64,000 bases of DNA from Streptomyces fumanus. Lineage in GTDB: Bacteria > Actinomycetota > Actinomycetes > Streptomycetales > Streptomycetaceae. Shown piece after piece: positions 36,848 to 45,389 of the stretch. The notes beneath the pieces were generated by a model. That model ran no database searches and was not told the DNA's origin. It was given only the letters and a program-made list of their open reading frames with translations. Positions within the stretch are counted from its first letter, which is position 1, and each line of letters begins with the position of its first letter. The position numbers were made by a program, and so were the translations under genes. Location of the stretch: positions 124,001 through 188,000 of the forward strand of contig NZ_BNBI01000002.1 of the NCBI RefSeq assembly GCF_014655295.1. Direction: 5' to 3'.

Positions 36848-37836
36848 CGGAGTCGGCGCCACCGGCCCAGCCGGAGAGCAAGCGCGCCCACGACTCACCA
36901 CTCATCGCCAGATCGCTCCCCACACCACGCCCGGAAGGTGGACCCGCCGTGTACGCATTCGGCATCTGCATCGACCGGCACTACCTCACCCCCGGCCTCG
37001 CCACGATCGCCTCGCTGGCTGACAGCCTCAGTCCTCGCGCCCGCAAGGCCGCGGCGCTGCGCTTACTCAGCTTCGACCTCGGACCGCCCCAGGCGCTGCT
37101 GCTGGCCCACCTCGCCAAACGAGTTGGCTTCGGCTCGTTCGCCCTGGCCCGTCGTTCCCCGCTGCGCTCCGCGCGGATGGCGGACACCTCGTACATCACC
37201 GTCACCACGTATCTGCGGTTCGAGTTCACGCCCCGCTTCGTCCGCCGGCCATACCTGGTCTACGTGGACGCCGACGTCCTGGTCCGTGGCGACCTGACCA
37301 CCCCGCTCCATGCTCTTCGTCCGGGTGAGGTAGGTGCCGTACGCGACGAGTTCAACCCGTCCGTCGGTGGATGCCCTGCCCTGCCGGGCGTTGTGGACCG
37401 CTGGCCATATCTGAGAGACCGCCCTTACTACAACGCCGGGCTCCTGTGGGCTCACGCCGCCGATCTGCCGCGTATCCGCCACGGCGTCGCGCAGGCCCTG
37501 GCCAGACACCGCCGACACATCCTCCACAACGACCAGGACGCTCTGAACCTGTGGTTCCTCCGCACCGGCCGAGTGCGGCCGGTCGGCGCCGCGTACAACC
37601 GGTTCGAGGTGGGTCGGTATCTCGAACGCGGCGATTGGGTACGTCGCGTCGTCAGCCGCCATCTGCGGCCCGACCCGGCCGCCCGTCTCCTCCACTTCGT
37701 GGGCCCGGAGAAGCCATGGCAGGCAGACTGCCCGGCTACGGCCGACGTACTGGAGTACCGCGCTCTGCTGAAGCGGACCCTTCGGCATGTCCGCGCGCTG
37801 GGCGCCGCCCATCCCGAGCCTGTGGGGCTTCGATGA
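36844..37836 (+). CDS. GT8-family glycosyltransferase, contains a TTA codon
   Basis: 330 residues. GT8 hallmarks in order: YVDADVLVRGDL (DxD metal/nucleotide-sugar site), YYNAGLLWAH, HNDQDALNLW, LHFVGPEKPW (HxxGxxKPW). It probably transfers glucose or galactose from a UDP-sugar with retention. One TTA leucine codon at 37063-37065 makes translation dependent on the bldA tRNA, a typical sign of developmentally timed expression. First enzyme of an operon in which every junction to 40335 is a 4-bp overlap. Confidence 0.87.
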   Translation: MTESAPPAQPESKRAHDSPLIARSLPTPRPEGGPAVYAFGICIDRHYLTPGLATIASLADSLSPRARKAAALRLLSFDLGPPQALLLAHLAKRVGFGSFALARRSPLRSARMADTSYITVTTYLRFEFTPRFVRRPYLVYVDADVLVRGDLTTPLHALRPGEVGAVRDEFNPSVGGCPALPGVVDRWPYLRDRPYYNAGLLWAHAADLPRIRHGVAQALARHRRHILHNDQDALNLWFLRTGRVRPVGAAYNRFEVGRYLERGDWVRRVVSRHLRPDPAARLLHFVGPEKPWQADCPATADVLEYRALLKRTLRHVRALGAAHPEPVGLR

Positions 37837-38714
37837 CCAGGCCACCCGCCTTGGTCTCGTATGCGTGCAGCGCACTCCTCGGGGCGTCCGTCCGGACCGG
37901 GGAACGCCTGTCGTCGGGCTCCCGGACGGCGGTGTTCCGGGCGGGCCTCCGTGACGATCGCAGCGTGATCGTGAAGCTGTACGACCACACCGCCCGCCGC
38001 AACGCGCTGACCGAGGCCGCCGCCATCCGCGCGGCCGGCGCCGCTGTACCGGTCCCGCGGGTGCTCGGCAGTGGCGTGATCTCCGAAGAGGGGGCCACCG
38101 CGCTCATCACCCGTGATCTCGGTGGGCGGACGCTGGGGGCCTTCGTACGGTCCGGCCACATTCCTCATGCCCAGGCTGTCCAGGACCTCGGCCATCTTCT
38201 CCGGCGTCTGCACGGGGCGCCGGTCGAGCACGTGGTGCCGCGCCGCCCGTTCTTCGACTCGGTCTCCTCTCTGGTGAGCCATTGCCCACCCGACCTGCTG
38301 AGCCGGATCGGCCCCGCCCTCGCCATCATCTCCGGCACACCGAACCGGGCCCCCAGCGTGTGGTGCCACGGCGACATCCACTTCGACAACGTCGTCCTCT
38401 CCGACCCGCACGGCACGCGTTACCTGGTCGACTTCACGGATGCCGCACCGGGCCGACGGGAGGCGGACGTCGCTCACGCCCTCGTCATGACCGCGGCGCA
38501 CACACCGTGGGACCGGCGCACGCTGATCGACGCCTACCGGCATCCCCTGGACGAATCACGGCTGTCGGCCTGGGTGGTCCTCCACACCGTCCGCTGCTGG
38601 ATGCACGCCACGCCCGGTGCGAGCCGCTCCCTGTGGTCGGACCGCCTGGACGACCTGGCCCGCCAGACACCGCACCTCTTCCGCACGCCCCGAAGGGAAA
38701 GGACTCCCCGATGA
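37833..38714 (+). CDS. APH-fold phosphotransferase
   Basis: 293 residues. Aminoglycoside-phosphotransferase/choline-kinase fold: Brenner motif WCHGDIHFDNVVL and metal-binding YLVDFTDAAPG; VIVKLYDH provides the ATP-binding Lys. In this operon it more likely phosphorylates a sugar or a biosynthetic intermediate (or provides self-protection) than resistance to external drugs. It overlaps its neighbours by 4 bp at each end. Confidence 0.83.
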   Translation: MTRPPALVSYACSALLGASVRTGERLSSGSRTAVFRAGLRDDRSVIVKLYDHTARRNALTEAAAIRAAGAAVPVPRVLGSGVISEEGATALITRDLGGRTLGAFVRSGHIPHAQAVQDLGHLLRRLHGAPVEHVVPRRPFFDSVSSLVSHCPPDLLSRIGPALAIISGTPNRAPSVWCHGDIHFDNVVLSDPHGTRYLVDFTDAAPGRREADVAHALVMTAAHTPWDRRTLIDAYRHPLDESRLSAWVVLHTVRCWMHATPGASRSLWSDRLDDLARQTPHLFRTPRRERTPR

Positions 38715-39442
38715 CCAGTCCTGGATTGACGGTGGTCATTCCAGCCCACAACGAAGCGGCATACCTGCCCCGTTACCTCCCCACGGTCCTCGCCTCCCTC
38801 GAACGGTGGCAGGAGACGAGCGGCGAGCGCGGAGAGGTGATCGTGGTGGACAACGCCTCCACCGACGCCACCGCCGACATGGCCGCTTCCTACGGCGCCC
38901 AAGTGATCAGCGAGACCGTCCGCAACATCGGCCGGGTCCGCAACACCGGAGCGGCTGCCGCCCGTGGCCGCAGGCTGTTCTTCACGGACGCCGACGTCGC
39001 CCTGCCCATGGAGGCGATCACCGCCGCGGCCACCGCCATGGACGGCGGCACTGTCGGCGGCGCCATCCCGCCCCTGTACACCCCCAAGCGGCTCGGCGCA
39101 CGGCTGCTCTGCGCGTACTGGGACCACTACCGGGACACGCGCGGCGGCGCCCAAGGCGTGGCCCAGTTCGCCACCGCGGTCGCCTTCCAGGAGATCGGCG
39201 GATACCGCGACGACCTGTTCATGAGCGAGGACGTGGAGTTCTTCCACCGGCTGGCGGCCCACGGCCGCAGCGTGAACGCCCCGGTCGTGATCCTCGACGA
39301 GCTGCGCGTACGCCCCTCCACCCGCCGCTACGACCAGTGGTCCAGCCTCCGGATGCTGTGGTGGCAGAACCCCGTCACCGCACGGTTGCGGCTCAGCTCC
39401 CCTCGCATGTGGCGCCACTGGTACCAGAGCACCGTCCGATGA
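38711..39442 (+). CDS. GT2-family glycosyltransferase
   Basis: 243 residues. GT-A fold with TVVIPAHNEAAYLPRYLP at the N-terminus, VIVVDNASTDATAD, the DxD in LFFTDADVALP, and EIGGYRDDLFMSEDVEFFHR (acceptor/catalytic ED). It is an inverting transferase. No membrane helices, so it acts in the cytosol on a soluble or membrane-lipid acceptor. It overlaps the kinase upstream and the deacetylase downstream by 4 bp. Confidence 0.87.
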   Translation: MTSPGLTVVIPAHNEAAYLPRYLPTVLASLERWQETSGERGEVIVVDNASTDATADMAASYGAQVISETVRNIGRVRNTGAAAARGRRLFFTDADVALPMEAITAAATAMDGGTVGGAIPPLYTPKRLGARLLCAYWDHYRDTRGGAQGVAQFATAVAFQEIGGYRDDLFMSEDVEFFHRLAAHGRSVNAPVVILDELRVRPSTRRYDQWSSLRMLWWQNPVTARLRLSSPRMWRHWYQSTVR

Positions 39443-40335
39443 CCCCGGAGCCCACAATGACCATGACGCTGCCCGTGCCGGACGCGGAAGGGATCTACAC
39501 CTTCCCCGATGACCTCATGCACGCCCACCAGCGGTGGACCGAGCACCTGGCCGAGCGCCACCGGGCTCACGACCACCGGGTGATCGCAGTCAGGGCCCCA
39601 CACAGCGGAGATCGCTACTTCATCGAGAAACGGCGCCCGACCGGCCGCCCGGTGCTCGTCATCGAACCCCATCACGACGACTTCGCCCTGTCCGCCTCCG
39701 GCACCTTCCTGGCCCATCCCCGGCCGCTCACGGTGGCCACGGTGTTCACCCGCTCCACCAGCGTCCACCCGGCCCTGGAGGACACCTACGTCACCGAAGC
39801 CGCCGTATCCGCCCTGCGCAGCCGGGAAGGCGCCGCCGCGCTGGCCCCTTTCGCCGCCCATCGGATCGCCCTCGGCCACCAGGACGCAGCACCCCCGTAC
39901 CGTCCCTTCGATCCACACCACCTGGACCGGATCACGGACGAGCTCCGAGAGATCGCCGAGGCCCGCCCAGACGCCGAACTCCTCGCCCCGGCCGCCGTCA
40001 CCCGCCTCCCCGACCACCTCCTCGTACACGCGGCAGCAGTACGACTCGGGTGCCGCTGGTTCTGGGAAGACCTCGCCTTCTGGCCCACCTACGCCCTGGC
40101 CGGCTGCGACCAACACCTCTTCCGAGCACGCACCGGTCACGCCCTGGTAGCCGAGCCGGCCGACATCACCGACGTCGTGCTCGACAAGGTCACGGTGCTG
40201 CACATGCACGGCTCGCAGATGCACCCGGTCCGCAAGATGTACCGGCCGATCCGGTACGCGTGGACGACCGCGGCCGGCCTCCCGAGCCGCACGGGAGCCT
40301 TTGCCGAGCGCTTCTACCGGACGGAGCCGTCGTGA
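39439..40335 (+). CDS. PIG-L-family deacetylase
   Basis: 298 residues. Zinc motif EPHHDDFALSASG is a variant of the PHPDDE / PHLDDA signature, and LPDHLLVHAAAV supplies the third ligand. PIG-L enzymes N-deacetylate GlcNAc conjugates (mycothiol MshB, GPI anchors, teicoplanin-type and aminoglycoside pathways). Together with three glycosyltransferases it implies an amino-sugar in the product. It overlaps both neighbours by 4 bp. Confidence 0.85.
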   Translation: MTPEPTMTMTLPVPDAEGIYTFPDDLMHAHQRWTEHLAERHRAHDHRVIAVRAPHSGDRYFIEKRRPTGRPVLVIEPHHDDFALSASGTFLAHPRPLTVATVFTRSTSVHPALEDTYVTEAAVSALRSREGAAALAPFAAHRIALGHQDAAPPYRPFDPHHLDRITDELREIAEARPDAELLAPAAVTRLPDHLLVHAAAVRLGCRWFWEDLAFWPTYALAGCDQHLFRARTGHALVAEPADITDVVLDKVTVLHMHGSQMHPVRKMYRPIRYAWTTAAGLPSRTGAFAERFYRTEPS

Positions 40336-40946
40336 AGATTATCGCGCTCGAAGGGCCCTCGTACGCCGGAAAGTCCACCGCGATTCACCACCTGCGCACG
40401 CGCGGCATCGAGAAGCGGGCCTTCGTCTCGGACTGCTACGTCCAGCACATCGCCCGTCGCACCGACATCCCGCCCGTCCGGACCGCGTCCGCCGCCGAAC
40501 AGCTCGCCGCGTTCGAGATGTTCATGGGCATCGAAGGCACTCGTGTGCGCCGGGCACTCGTCAGCGCGAAGCCCATCGTTCTCCTGGACCGCTCGGTGGA
40601 CACCCTCCTGGCCCACGCCCACGCGCTCGACGCTCTGTTCGGTTACGACGTCCACCACCGCCTGCGCGACCGCCTCCAGGAGCTGCCGTTCCTGCGCCCC
40701 CACCACACCCTCTACCTGGACGTGTCGGCCGAGGAGCTGGCTCTGCGCCGCAAGGCGGCCGGGCACACGGCGGCCGAGTCCGAGTACTTCCTCCACGAGC
40801 CGACGTTCCTGGCACACGCGCGGGACTATTTCGTCTCCGCAGCGCAGCCACCCGTGTCACGGGAGGTGACCGTCATCCCTGCCGACACCGGCCCGGACGC
40901 GGTCGCACACGCGGTGGAGGCCCTCGTCACGTACTGGACCAGGTGA
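40332..40946 (+). CDS. P-loop kinase, thymidylate-kinase-like
   Basis: 204 residues. Walker A ALEGPSYAGKSTAIHHL, with a substrate region LLDRSVDTLLAHAHAL resembling the DRY/DRS segment of dTMP kinases, and LYLDVSAEELALRRKAAG (LID region). It starts with GTG overlapping the upstream stop (GTGA). It could activate a nucleotide or phosphorylate a small metabolite; the specific substrate cannot be read from sequence. It is followed closely (7 bp) by the GT4 gene. Confidence 0.8.
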   Translation: MKIIALEGPSYAGKSTAIHHLRTRGIEKRAFVSDCYVQHIARRTDIPPVRTASAAEQLAAFEMFMGIEGTRVRRALVSAKPIVLLDRSVDTLLAHAHALDALFGYDVHHRLRDRLQELPFLRPHHTLYLDVSAEELALRRKAAGHTAAESEYFLHEPTFLAHARDYFVSAAQPPVSREVTVIPADTGPDAVAHAVEALVTYWTR

Positions 40947-40953
40947 CCGGCCG

Positions 40954-41988
40954 ATGCCCACAGCCCTCTTCGCCTGGCGGCGTACCCCGCCTCCGTTCCT
41001 CATCGGCGGAGCGGAGGTCACCCAGCAACTCCTCGCCGAGGAACTCGCGGCAGCCGGGTGGCGCATCATCTATCTCGGCTCCCACCAAGCACCCTGGGAC
41101 CAGTCCCCACAGGTCATCCAGATGCGGACCTACCTCGACGCGAACGACACCGAGTACGAGGAGACCGAGGAGGATCTGCACTACAGGTGGAACGGAGTGG
41201 ACGGCATCGCCGTACCGCAGCAGCGGATCACGACAGCCCTGCGGAGCCTGCTGTCCCAGGTGCGGCCGGACGTGGTGTTCACCTCCCAGGAAGGTGCGGC
41301 CGACATTGCCGCCCGAGCCCGGCCCACGGCTCTCGTCGCAGGCATCCTGCACTCAGTGTCCAGGACGGGGCTGGGCGTCCTCGACGGCCGTCCGCACCAT
41401 GGGCTGGCCGTGTCCGAGTTCGTCCTCCGACGAGCGCCCCGGACCGATGACATCCGGCTGTCCGTGCTGTACCCGCCCTTCACCCCACCGAAGTCGGAGC
41501 CACACCGGAGGCAGCGGACGAGGGCCGTGCTCATGGTCAACCCCATCCCGGCGAAAGGCGCCGAGCTACTGCACCAGCTCATCCGCCACATGCCTGAACA
41601 GCGCTTCACCCTGGTGGAAGGCTGGTGGAACACCGCGGAGGAGTTCGCCGACTACCCCAACGTCACCTGGGTGCCGCGGGTCTACGACATGAGCCCTCTC
41701 TACCGCACCCACCCCCTCCTGCTCGTGCCGTCCATGGTGGAGGACGCCTTCCCCCGCGTGATCATCGAAGCCGCGCTGCACGGGACCCCGAGCATCGGCA
41801 CCGGCCGGGGCGGCATCCCCGAAGCCATAGGCAACGCGGGCATCGTGCTTCCCGCCGAGGCCGGCGCGGAAGGGTGGGCGGAGGCCATCCGCACCGCCGA
41901 CCACGACACCCTGGGCGCACAGGCCCGGCAACGTGCGACCGCCTTCACCCGCCCCCGGCTGCCGGACCTCGAACGCCTCGGCATCTAG
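40954..41988 (+). CDS. GT4-type glycosyltransferase
   Basis: 344 residues, GT-B fold. N-terminal FLIGGAEVTQQLLAEELAAA, C-terminal nucleotide-sugar site SMVEDAFPRVIIEAALHGTP, SIGTGRGGIPEAIG with the EX7E-type glutamates. It is a retaining transferase of the MshA/WaaG class. Last gene of the plus-strand operon; its final four bases overlap the convergent stop of the APH-like gene. Confidence 0.87.
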   Translation: MPTALFAWRRTPPPFLIGGAEVTQQLLAEELAAAGWRIIYLGSHQAPWDQSPQVIQMRTYLDANDTEYEETEEDLHYRWNGVDGIAVPQQRITTALRSLLSQVRPDVVFTSQEGAADIAARARPTALVAGILHSVSRTGLGVLDGRPHHGLAVSEFVLRRAPRTDDIRLSVLYPPFTPPKSEPHRRQRTRAVLMVNPIPAKGAELLHQLIRHMPEQRFTLVEGWWNTAEEFADYPNVTWVPRVYDMSPLYRTHPLLLVPSMVEDAFPRVIIEAALHGTPSIGTGRGGIPEAIGNAGIVLPAEAGAEGWAEAIRTADHDTLGAQARQRATAFTRPRLPDLERLGI

Positions 41989-43028
41989 CCCGCGGCGAAG
42001 GCGTCCTCGACCTGATCCAGCCGGTCCGTCCACCAGTGCAGCAGCGCCTCGTCGGCGGTGAACAGCTCATCGAAGGAGAGGTCCCCGCGGTCGTAGTGGA
42101 ACTCGAGCTGCCAGAAGTCCGTCATCCGCTTCCACCACAGTCGCCGGGCACCGTCCACCAGCGCAGACGGCTCCAGCGGCACCACCGACCGATACCCCTC
42201 GACGAACGCCGAGACCCGCGTGAGGTCGAACACCCCGCCCACTCCGAACTGCACCTGCGCCGTCCGCACGACCTCTTCCGCGTACGGACGCACCGCGAGC
42301 CGGTCCCAGTCGAGGATGGCGGCAAGTTCCCCGCCTTCCCAGAGCAGATTGCGGTACTGCACGTCGCCATGCGTCCACCCGTGATCACCCTCAGGCGTCA
42401 CGGATCGTGGACGGTGATCGGCATGCTTGAAGACGAGGGCCCGTCGGCGCTCCAAGGCGACAGCGGCTTCCTTGTCGAAGTCGCTGTCCGTGCCCTTGTC
42501 GCGTACGGCTGCGGACAACCGCTCGGCCTTCTCCACCGCTCGATCCGGCGACGTGACGTCCGCGGTGATCGTCTCCGGCACCCCAGGCAGCAGCCCTCGA
42601 CCGCAAGCCCTGCCCAGGTTCAGGTGCAGGCGCCCGAGCTCCGCGCCCAGTGCGCCCACCTGAGGCAGGGCGAGATCAACACCCCGGACATGGGACCCGG
42701 CCACCCACGGAAACAGACACCAGGCACCACCGCCGACCTGGGCCACCAGCGACCCCGAGACCGTGGGAACGGGAGCACTCACCGGGAGGCCGTCGTCGCC
42801 CAGGGCGGCCAGCACGGCCAGATTGCGCTGCAACCGCTCCAGCGAGACATCCGTGACCTGCTTCAAAGCGAACTGCCCGGCCGGGGTGTCCAGCCTCCAG
42901 TTCGCATTCATCAGCCCGTCAGCGAGATAGCGGCGCTCCTGCACCTCGCCGAGACCGAAGGCATCGATCAATTCGCCGAGCACGCTCTCGGCGATATCGC
43001 TGCGGGCCGCCGCGGTGGTATCAATCAC
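41985..43028 (-). CDS. APH-fold phosphotransferase (second, convergent)
   Basis: 347 residues from GTG 43028. Brenner motif WTHGDVQYRNLLW and metal-binding LAAILDWDRLAVRPY, with FALKQVTD as ATP-lysine strand. Compared with the operon kinase it is longer, resembling homoserine-kinase/HSK2-like or macrolide-type APH proteins. It is convergent with the operon, so it is separately controlled; a self-resistance or tailoring role is possible. A GTG at 43067 would extend it by 13 residues. Confidence 0.82.
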   Translation of the reverse strand: MIDTTAAARSDIAESVLGELIDAFGLGEVQERRYLADGLMNANWRLDTPAGQFALKQVTDVSLERLQRNLAVLAALGDDGLPVSAPVPTVSGSLVAQVGGGAWCLFPWVAGSHVRGVDLALPQVGALGAELGRLHLNLGRACGRGLLPGVPETITADVTSPDRAVEKAERLSAAVRDKGTDSDFDKEAAVALERRRALVFKHADHRPRSVTPEGDHGWTHGDVQYRNLLWEGGELAAILDWDRLAVRPYAEEVVRTAQVQFGVGGVFDLTRVSAFVEGYRSVVPLEPSALVDGARRLWWKRMTDFWQLEFHYDRGDLSFDELFTADEALLHWWTDRLDQVEDAFAAG

Positions 43029-43070
43029 CCCACGGACGATACGCGAGCCCACCCCACACGAGCACAACGA

Positions 43071-43557
43071 TCAAACAAATGCCTGCAGCTCTTCCTGGCC
43101 CTTCCGTCCCCTTCGGCCACAGCGCTGCCCCATGCCACTCCTTTCGGCGATCGCAGTGCTGGTCATCTCCGTCGGGGTCGACCACATTTCGCGTCCGGCC
43201 AGTTAGCGAACAAGTTCCCTAGTGGAATCGCACTTGGGTCGCCGGCGCAATAACGCTCAGAAGCACGAACGAGTGGTTCGCGACCAGCCGCGCCAGCCGC
43301 TCGTCGGCCCCGCGCTCATCGCGGAAGAAGCGGGCCCCGTCGAGTGGATGGAAGCCGGTCGCTGCGAGCGCGGGCGCATACCCGACATCGTGCAGCGGGG
43401 CGGCGACGACGAGGAGTCCGGCGTTCTTGCCGAGGACCTGCCGAATCTCGGTCGCGCGTTTCGCCACTCCCTATGTATGCGCCCACCGACGCGGGAGCGC
43501 GGTGCTGAGTTCTGTTGCCGCCAGCTTCGTTGCCTACTTTTCGATCAGATCATCCAT
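43071..43557 (-). pseudogene. decayed HD-domain protein with two amber stops
   Basis: Reading down from ATG 43557: MDDLIEK, TAG at 43534-43536, then ATKLAATELSTALPRRWAHT, a second TAG near 43479, then GVAKRATEI and the HD core VVAAPLHDVGYAPALAATGF, HPLDGARFFRDE, LARLVANHS. The stops replace the Trp and Gln that this actinobacterial HD family normally has (TGG and CAG, one base change each). The frame ends at a third TAG at 43219, and a shifted frame to 43071 keeps faint family similarity (EMWSTPTEMT). It is a pseudogene. Confidence 0.75.
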
Positions 43558-43688
43558 TCCGCGCCCTTTGCCCGGGGTATGCCCCGCGTAAGCGTGCCGG
43601 GTGTACCAATGCGCCACGAGGCAGGCAATCCTGCTATCGAATGACTACGCTCTGTGGACAGGAGTCGGGCTTCGGGAAGGTTCGACGG

Positions 43689-43694
43689 TACTGT
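43689..43694 (+). promoter_or_regulatory. candidate -10 box for leaderless methylase
   Basis: TACTGT followed by CCTAGC and GTG 43701, six-base spacing and no ribosome-binding site, as for a leaderless transcript. Confidence 0.35.
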
Positions 43695-43700
43695 CCTAGC

Positions 43701-45377
43701 GTGGCAACTATCGCGCTGTTCAGCACCGAAGACCTCTCCCTTCCCGAGTCTCTACAGGAGGCCGTGGAGCACGGTGAGGTCTTCACGCGTGCCTGGGTGG
43801 TGGAACTCATCCTGGACCTTCTCGGGTACACGGCAGACAAGGACCTCTGCGATCTGAGGCTTGTGGAGCCGGCCTGCGGCGGCGGCGCGTTCTTGACCGT
43901 AATCGCATCCCGAATCAGTGCGTCATGCAAGATGCACCAGCGGCCCATCGTGGATGCGGTCGACGCGGTCCGCGCCTTCGACCTGCTGGGCCGTAACGTG
44001 GAGCAGAGCCGGACTCTGGTCACGGAAACGCTGCAAGAAGCAGGCTGGGACCCGAGGGACGCAAGGGAGGTTGCCGCGACGTGGGTGAAGCGGGGCGACT
44101 ACCTCCTGCAGTCGGACGCCGATCATCGTGCCGACTACGTCGTCGGTAACCCTCCGTATATCCGGCTTGAAGACGTTCCCGACGACAGGATGGCTGCTTA
44201 CCGCCGCGCTTGCTCCACGATGGGGGGCCGAGCCGACATCTACATCGGCTTCTACGAGGTGGCCTTGCGCAGCCTCAACCGAGGCGGCCAACTGGGCTTC
44301 ATCTGTGCCGACCGTTGGATGCGGAACCAGTACGGTCGGCGGCTGAGGGAGCTGGTGACCAAGCACTTCAGCATGGACCTCGCCCTCGTGATGCACGACG
44401 TCGACGCCTTCGACGATCAGGTTTCGGCCTATCCCGCGATCACCGTCATCTCGAACAAGCCCCAGGGGGCAGCGGTCGCCGCGGACACGAACCGGTCCTT
44501 CGGAGCGGAGCAGGCGCGGGCCTTCGTCGGCTGGTATCTGGAGGGCGAGCCGCCGACGGTTGCCGCGGCCTCCTTCCAAGCTGCTCGCATGCCGCATTGG
44601 TTCCCGGAGGAGGACTCGTGGCCGACCGCTTCGCCGGCCAGGCTTGCGGTCCTTGAGGATCTCACCGAGCGGTTCCGGCTACTGGAGGACACCGAGACGG
44701 GAACGAAGGTCGGGATCGGCATCGCCACCGGCGCCGACAAAGTCTTCCTCACTAAGGACAAGGGCCTGGTCGAAGACGACCGGTTGCTTCCCATGGCCAT
44801 GGTCCGCGACACCACAAGCGGCATCATCGACTGGAACGGCACGCACCTGGTCAATCCCTGGACGGCCAGCGGTGACCTCGTCGACCTCGACGCATATCCG
44901 CTCCTCGCCGCCTACTTCGACAAGCACGCCGAGACCCTGCGTAAGCGCTACGTCGCCGTCAAGCAGCCTCAGCGCTGGTACAAGACAATCGACAAGGTCG
45001 ACCACCAGCTCACCCGTCGTCAGAAGCTGCTGTTTCCGGACATGAAGCTAAGGATCCACCCGGTCCTCGATGAAGGCGGCCTGTACCCTCACCACAACCT
45101 GTACTTCATCGTCTCGGACGTCTGGGACATGCGCGTACTCGGTGGCCTACTCCTGTCCAAGGTCGCGGAGGCATTCGTGGAGGCGTACGCGGTCAAGATG
45201 CGCGGGGGAACCCTCCGCTTCCAAGCCCAGTACCTCCGGAAGATCCGCGTCCCGGATCCGGCGATGATCAGCGAAGGCGACCAGGCAGCTCTCGCCGAAG
45301 CCTTCGACAAGCGTGACAGGGAGGCCGCCACCGAGGCCGCTTTGCGTGTCTACGGGCTTGCCGAGCTGCCTGACTAG
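43701..45377 (+). CDS. type II N6-adenine methyltransferase (PaeR7I/XhoI type)
   Basis: 558 residues from GTG 43701. SAM motif I LVEPACGGGAFLTVIA, catalytic motif IV YVVGNPPYIRLED (NPPY, N6-adenine), and a C-terminal target-recognition region of about 250 residues. This is an Eco57I-class (gamma) methyltransferase. With the PaeR7I-like nuclease next to it, the expected target is CTCGAG with methylation of the adenine. Codon use is less GC-biased than in core genes, a sign of transfer. An upstream ATG at 43641 would add 20 residues. Confidence 0.85.
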   Translation: MATIALFSTEDLSLPESLQEAVEHGEVFTRAWVVELILDLLGYTADKDLCDLRLVEPACGGGAFLTVIASRISASCKMHQRPIVDAVDAVRAFDLLGRNVEQSRTLVTETLQEAGWDPRDAREVAATWVKRGDYLLQSDADHRADYVVGNPPYIRLEDVPDDRMAAYRRACSTMGGRADIYIGFYEVALRSLNRGGQLGFICADRWMRNQYGRRLRELVTKHFSMDLALVMHDVDAFDDQVSAYPAITVISNKPQGAAVAADTNRSFGAEQARAFVGWYLEGEPPTVAAASFQAARMPHWFPEEDSWPTASPARLAVLEDLTERFRLLEDTETGTKVGIGIATGADKVFLTKDKGLVEDDRLLPMAMVRDTTSGIIDWNGTHLVNPWTASGDLVDLDAYPLLAAYFDKHAETLRKRYVAVKQPQRWYKTIDKVDHQLTRRQKLLFPDMKLRIHPVLDEGGLYPHHNLYFIVSDVWDMRVLGGLLLSKVAEAFVEAYAVKMRGGTLRFQAQYLRKIRVPDPAMISEGDQAALAEAFDKRDREAATEAALRVYGLAELPD

Positions 45378-45389
45378 AAGGAGCGGATC

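Noticed and set aside
37833..38714. Acquired aminoglycoside-resistance gene
   Set aside because: The fold is shared by many metabolic kinases and the gene is embedded in a biosynthetic-type operon.
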